From the NCBI RefSeq assembly GCF_011612265.2, contig NZ_CP050134.2, positions 620,001 through 684,000 on the forward strand: 64,000 nt of DNA. The letters are read 5' to 3'. The position numbers and the translations under genes were made by a program. The notes beneath the pieces are model-generated. The model did not search any database, was not told the origin of the DNA, and worked only from the letters and a program-made list of their open reading frames with translations. Each line of letters opens with the position of its first letter. Within the stretch, counting starts at the first letter, position 1. This document shows, piece after piece, positions 63,959 through 64,000 of this stretch. The DNA comes from Corynebacterium matruchotii (GTDB lineage: Bacteria; Actinomycetota; Actinomycetes; Mycobacteriales; Mycobacteriaceae).

Positions 63959-64000
63959 CTAGTTGTGCCTCTCGTCTCGTAACCGCGGATCGTAAAGGTC
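63959..64000 (-). CDS. 3' end of a DppC-type permease gene
   Basis: The last 13 codons read DLYDPRLRDERHN before TAG 63961-63959. LYDPRLR is the usual C-terminal end of DppC/OppC permeases, and the ATPase gene starts 1 bp later. The rest lies beyond the window. Confidence 0.65.
   Translation of the reverse strand, partial: DLYDPRLRDERHN

Overview
The window is a chromosomal segment of a Corynebacterium or a very close mycolic-acid actinobacterium. Three antigen-85-type mycolyltransferase genes, the adjacent clpP1-clpP2 pair under a ClgR-type operator, an RNase E with an N-terminal extension, a MhuD-type haem monooxygenase and the order tig, clpP1P2, clpX, mdh, valS, folC, ndk, rne, rplU, rpmA, obg, proB, proA, nadD, rsfS, gpgP-like, degV, comEA, comEC, holA, rpsT, lepA all point this way. 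The sequence is GC-rich. Many starts have no Shine-Dalgarno sequence and lie just downstream of a -10 box, as expected for leaderless actinobacterial mRNAs. No CRISPR array, rRNA, IS element or prophage was seen. Layout: 1-2.1 kb holds two tandem paralogues of unknown function, then tRNA-Pro. 2.3-6.5 kb is the protein-quality block: trigger factor, the two ClpP subunits and ClpX. 6.7-15.2 kb carries a TetR regulator, malate dehydrogenase, valyl-tRNA synthetase, folylpolyglutamate synthase and NDP kinase. 15.3-18.0 kb is a two-component locus with two tandem histidine kinases, the first with a degenerate ATP lid, and one NarL-type response regulator. 18.2-21.9 kb is rne-rplU-rpmA. 22-31.4 kb is an accessory island. 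It has a small secreted protein, an operon of unknown proteins, two tandem Ig-like surface proteins, a two-domain homologue of the unknown operon behind a palindromic operator, a TetR regulator and the nonsense-riddled remains of an ABC transporter. 31.4-47.6 kb is conserved housekeeping: Obg, proline biosynthesis, NadD, RsfS, GpgP-like phosphatase, DegV, competence genes ComEA and ComEC with the clamp-loader subunit HolA, S20 and LepA. Among these sit an ankyrin protein, a LysE exporter, a lipoprotein intradiol dioxygenase and a PemK-like protein. 48-51 kb is a conservon-like GTPase/Roadblock module. 51.5-58 kb is an envelope cluster with a secreted protein, three mycolyltransferases, a haem-degrading monooxygenase, a PH-domain protein and an NAD(P)-binding protein. 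58-64 kb has an AEC transporter, an ADP-ribosylglycohydrolase, a YggS-type PLP protein, a proline iminopeptidase and a fused double-ATPase of a peptide ABC importer that runs off the right edge. How the parts work together: tig, clpP1P2 and clpX form a folding/proteolysis group. rne-rplU-rpmA, obg, rsfS, rpsT and lepA concern RNA decay and the ribosome. proB and proA give proline, and comEA-comEC-holA group DNA handling. The signals least explained by known features are four. A 12-bp word (consensus GCGTCGAAAAGC and its complement) recurs between genes, often touching stop codons. Two perfect DnaA boxes flank a perfect hairpin upstream of comEA-comEC-holA. A Roadblock gene stays open in frame for 414 codons beyond its TGA. 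A duplicated unknown protein domain appears as one fused gene and as two overlapping single-domain genes on either side of the Ig-like surface proteins.
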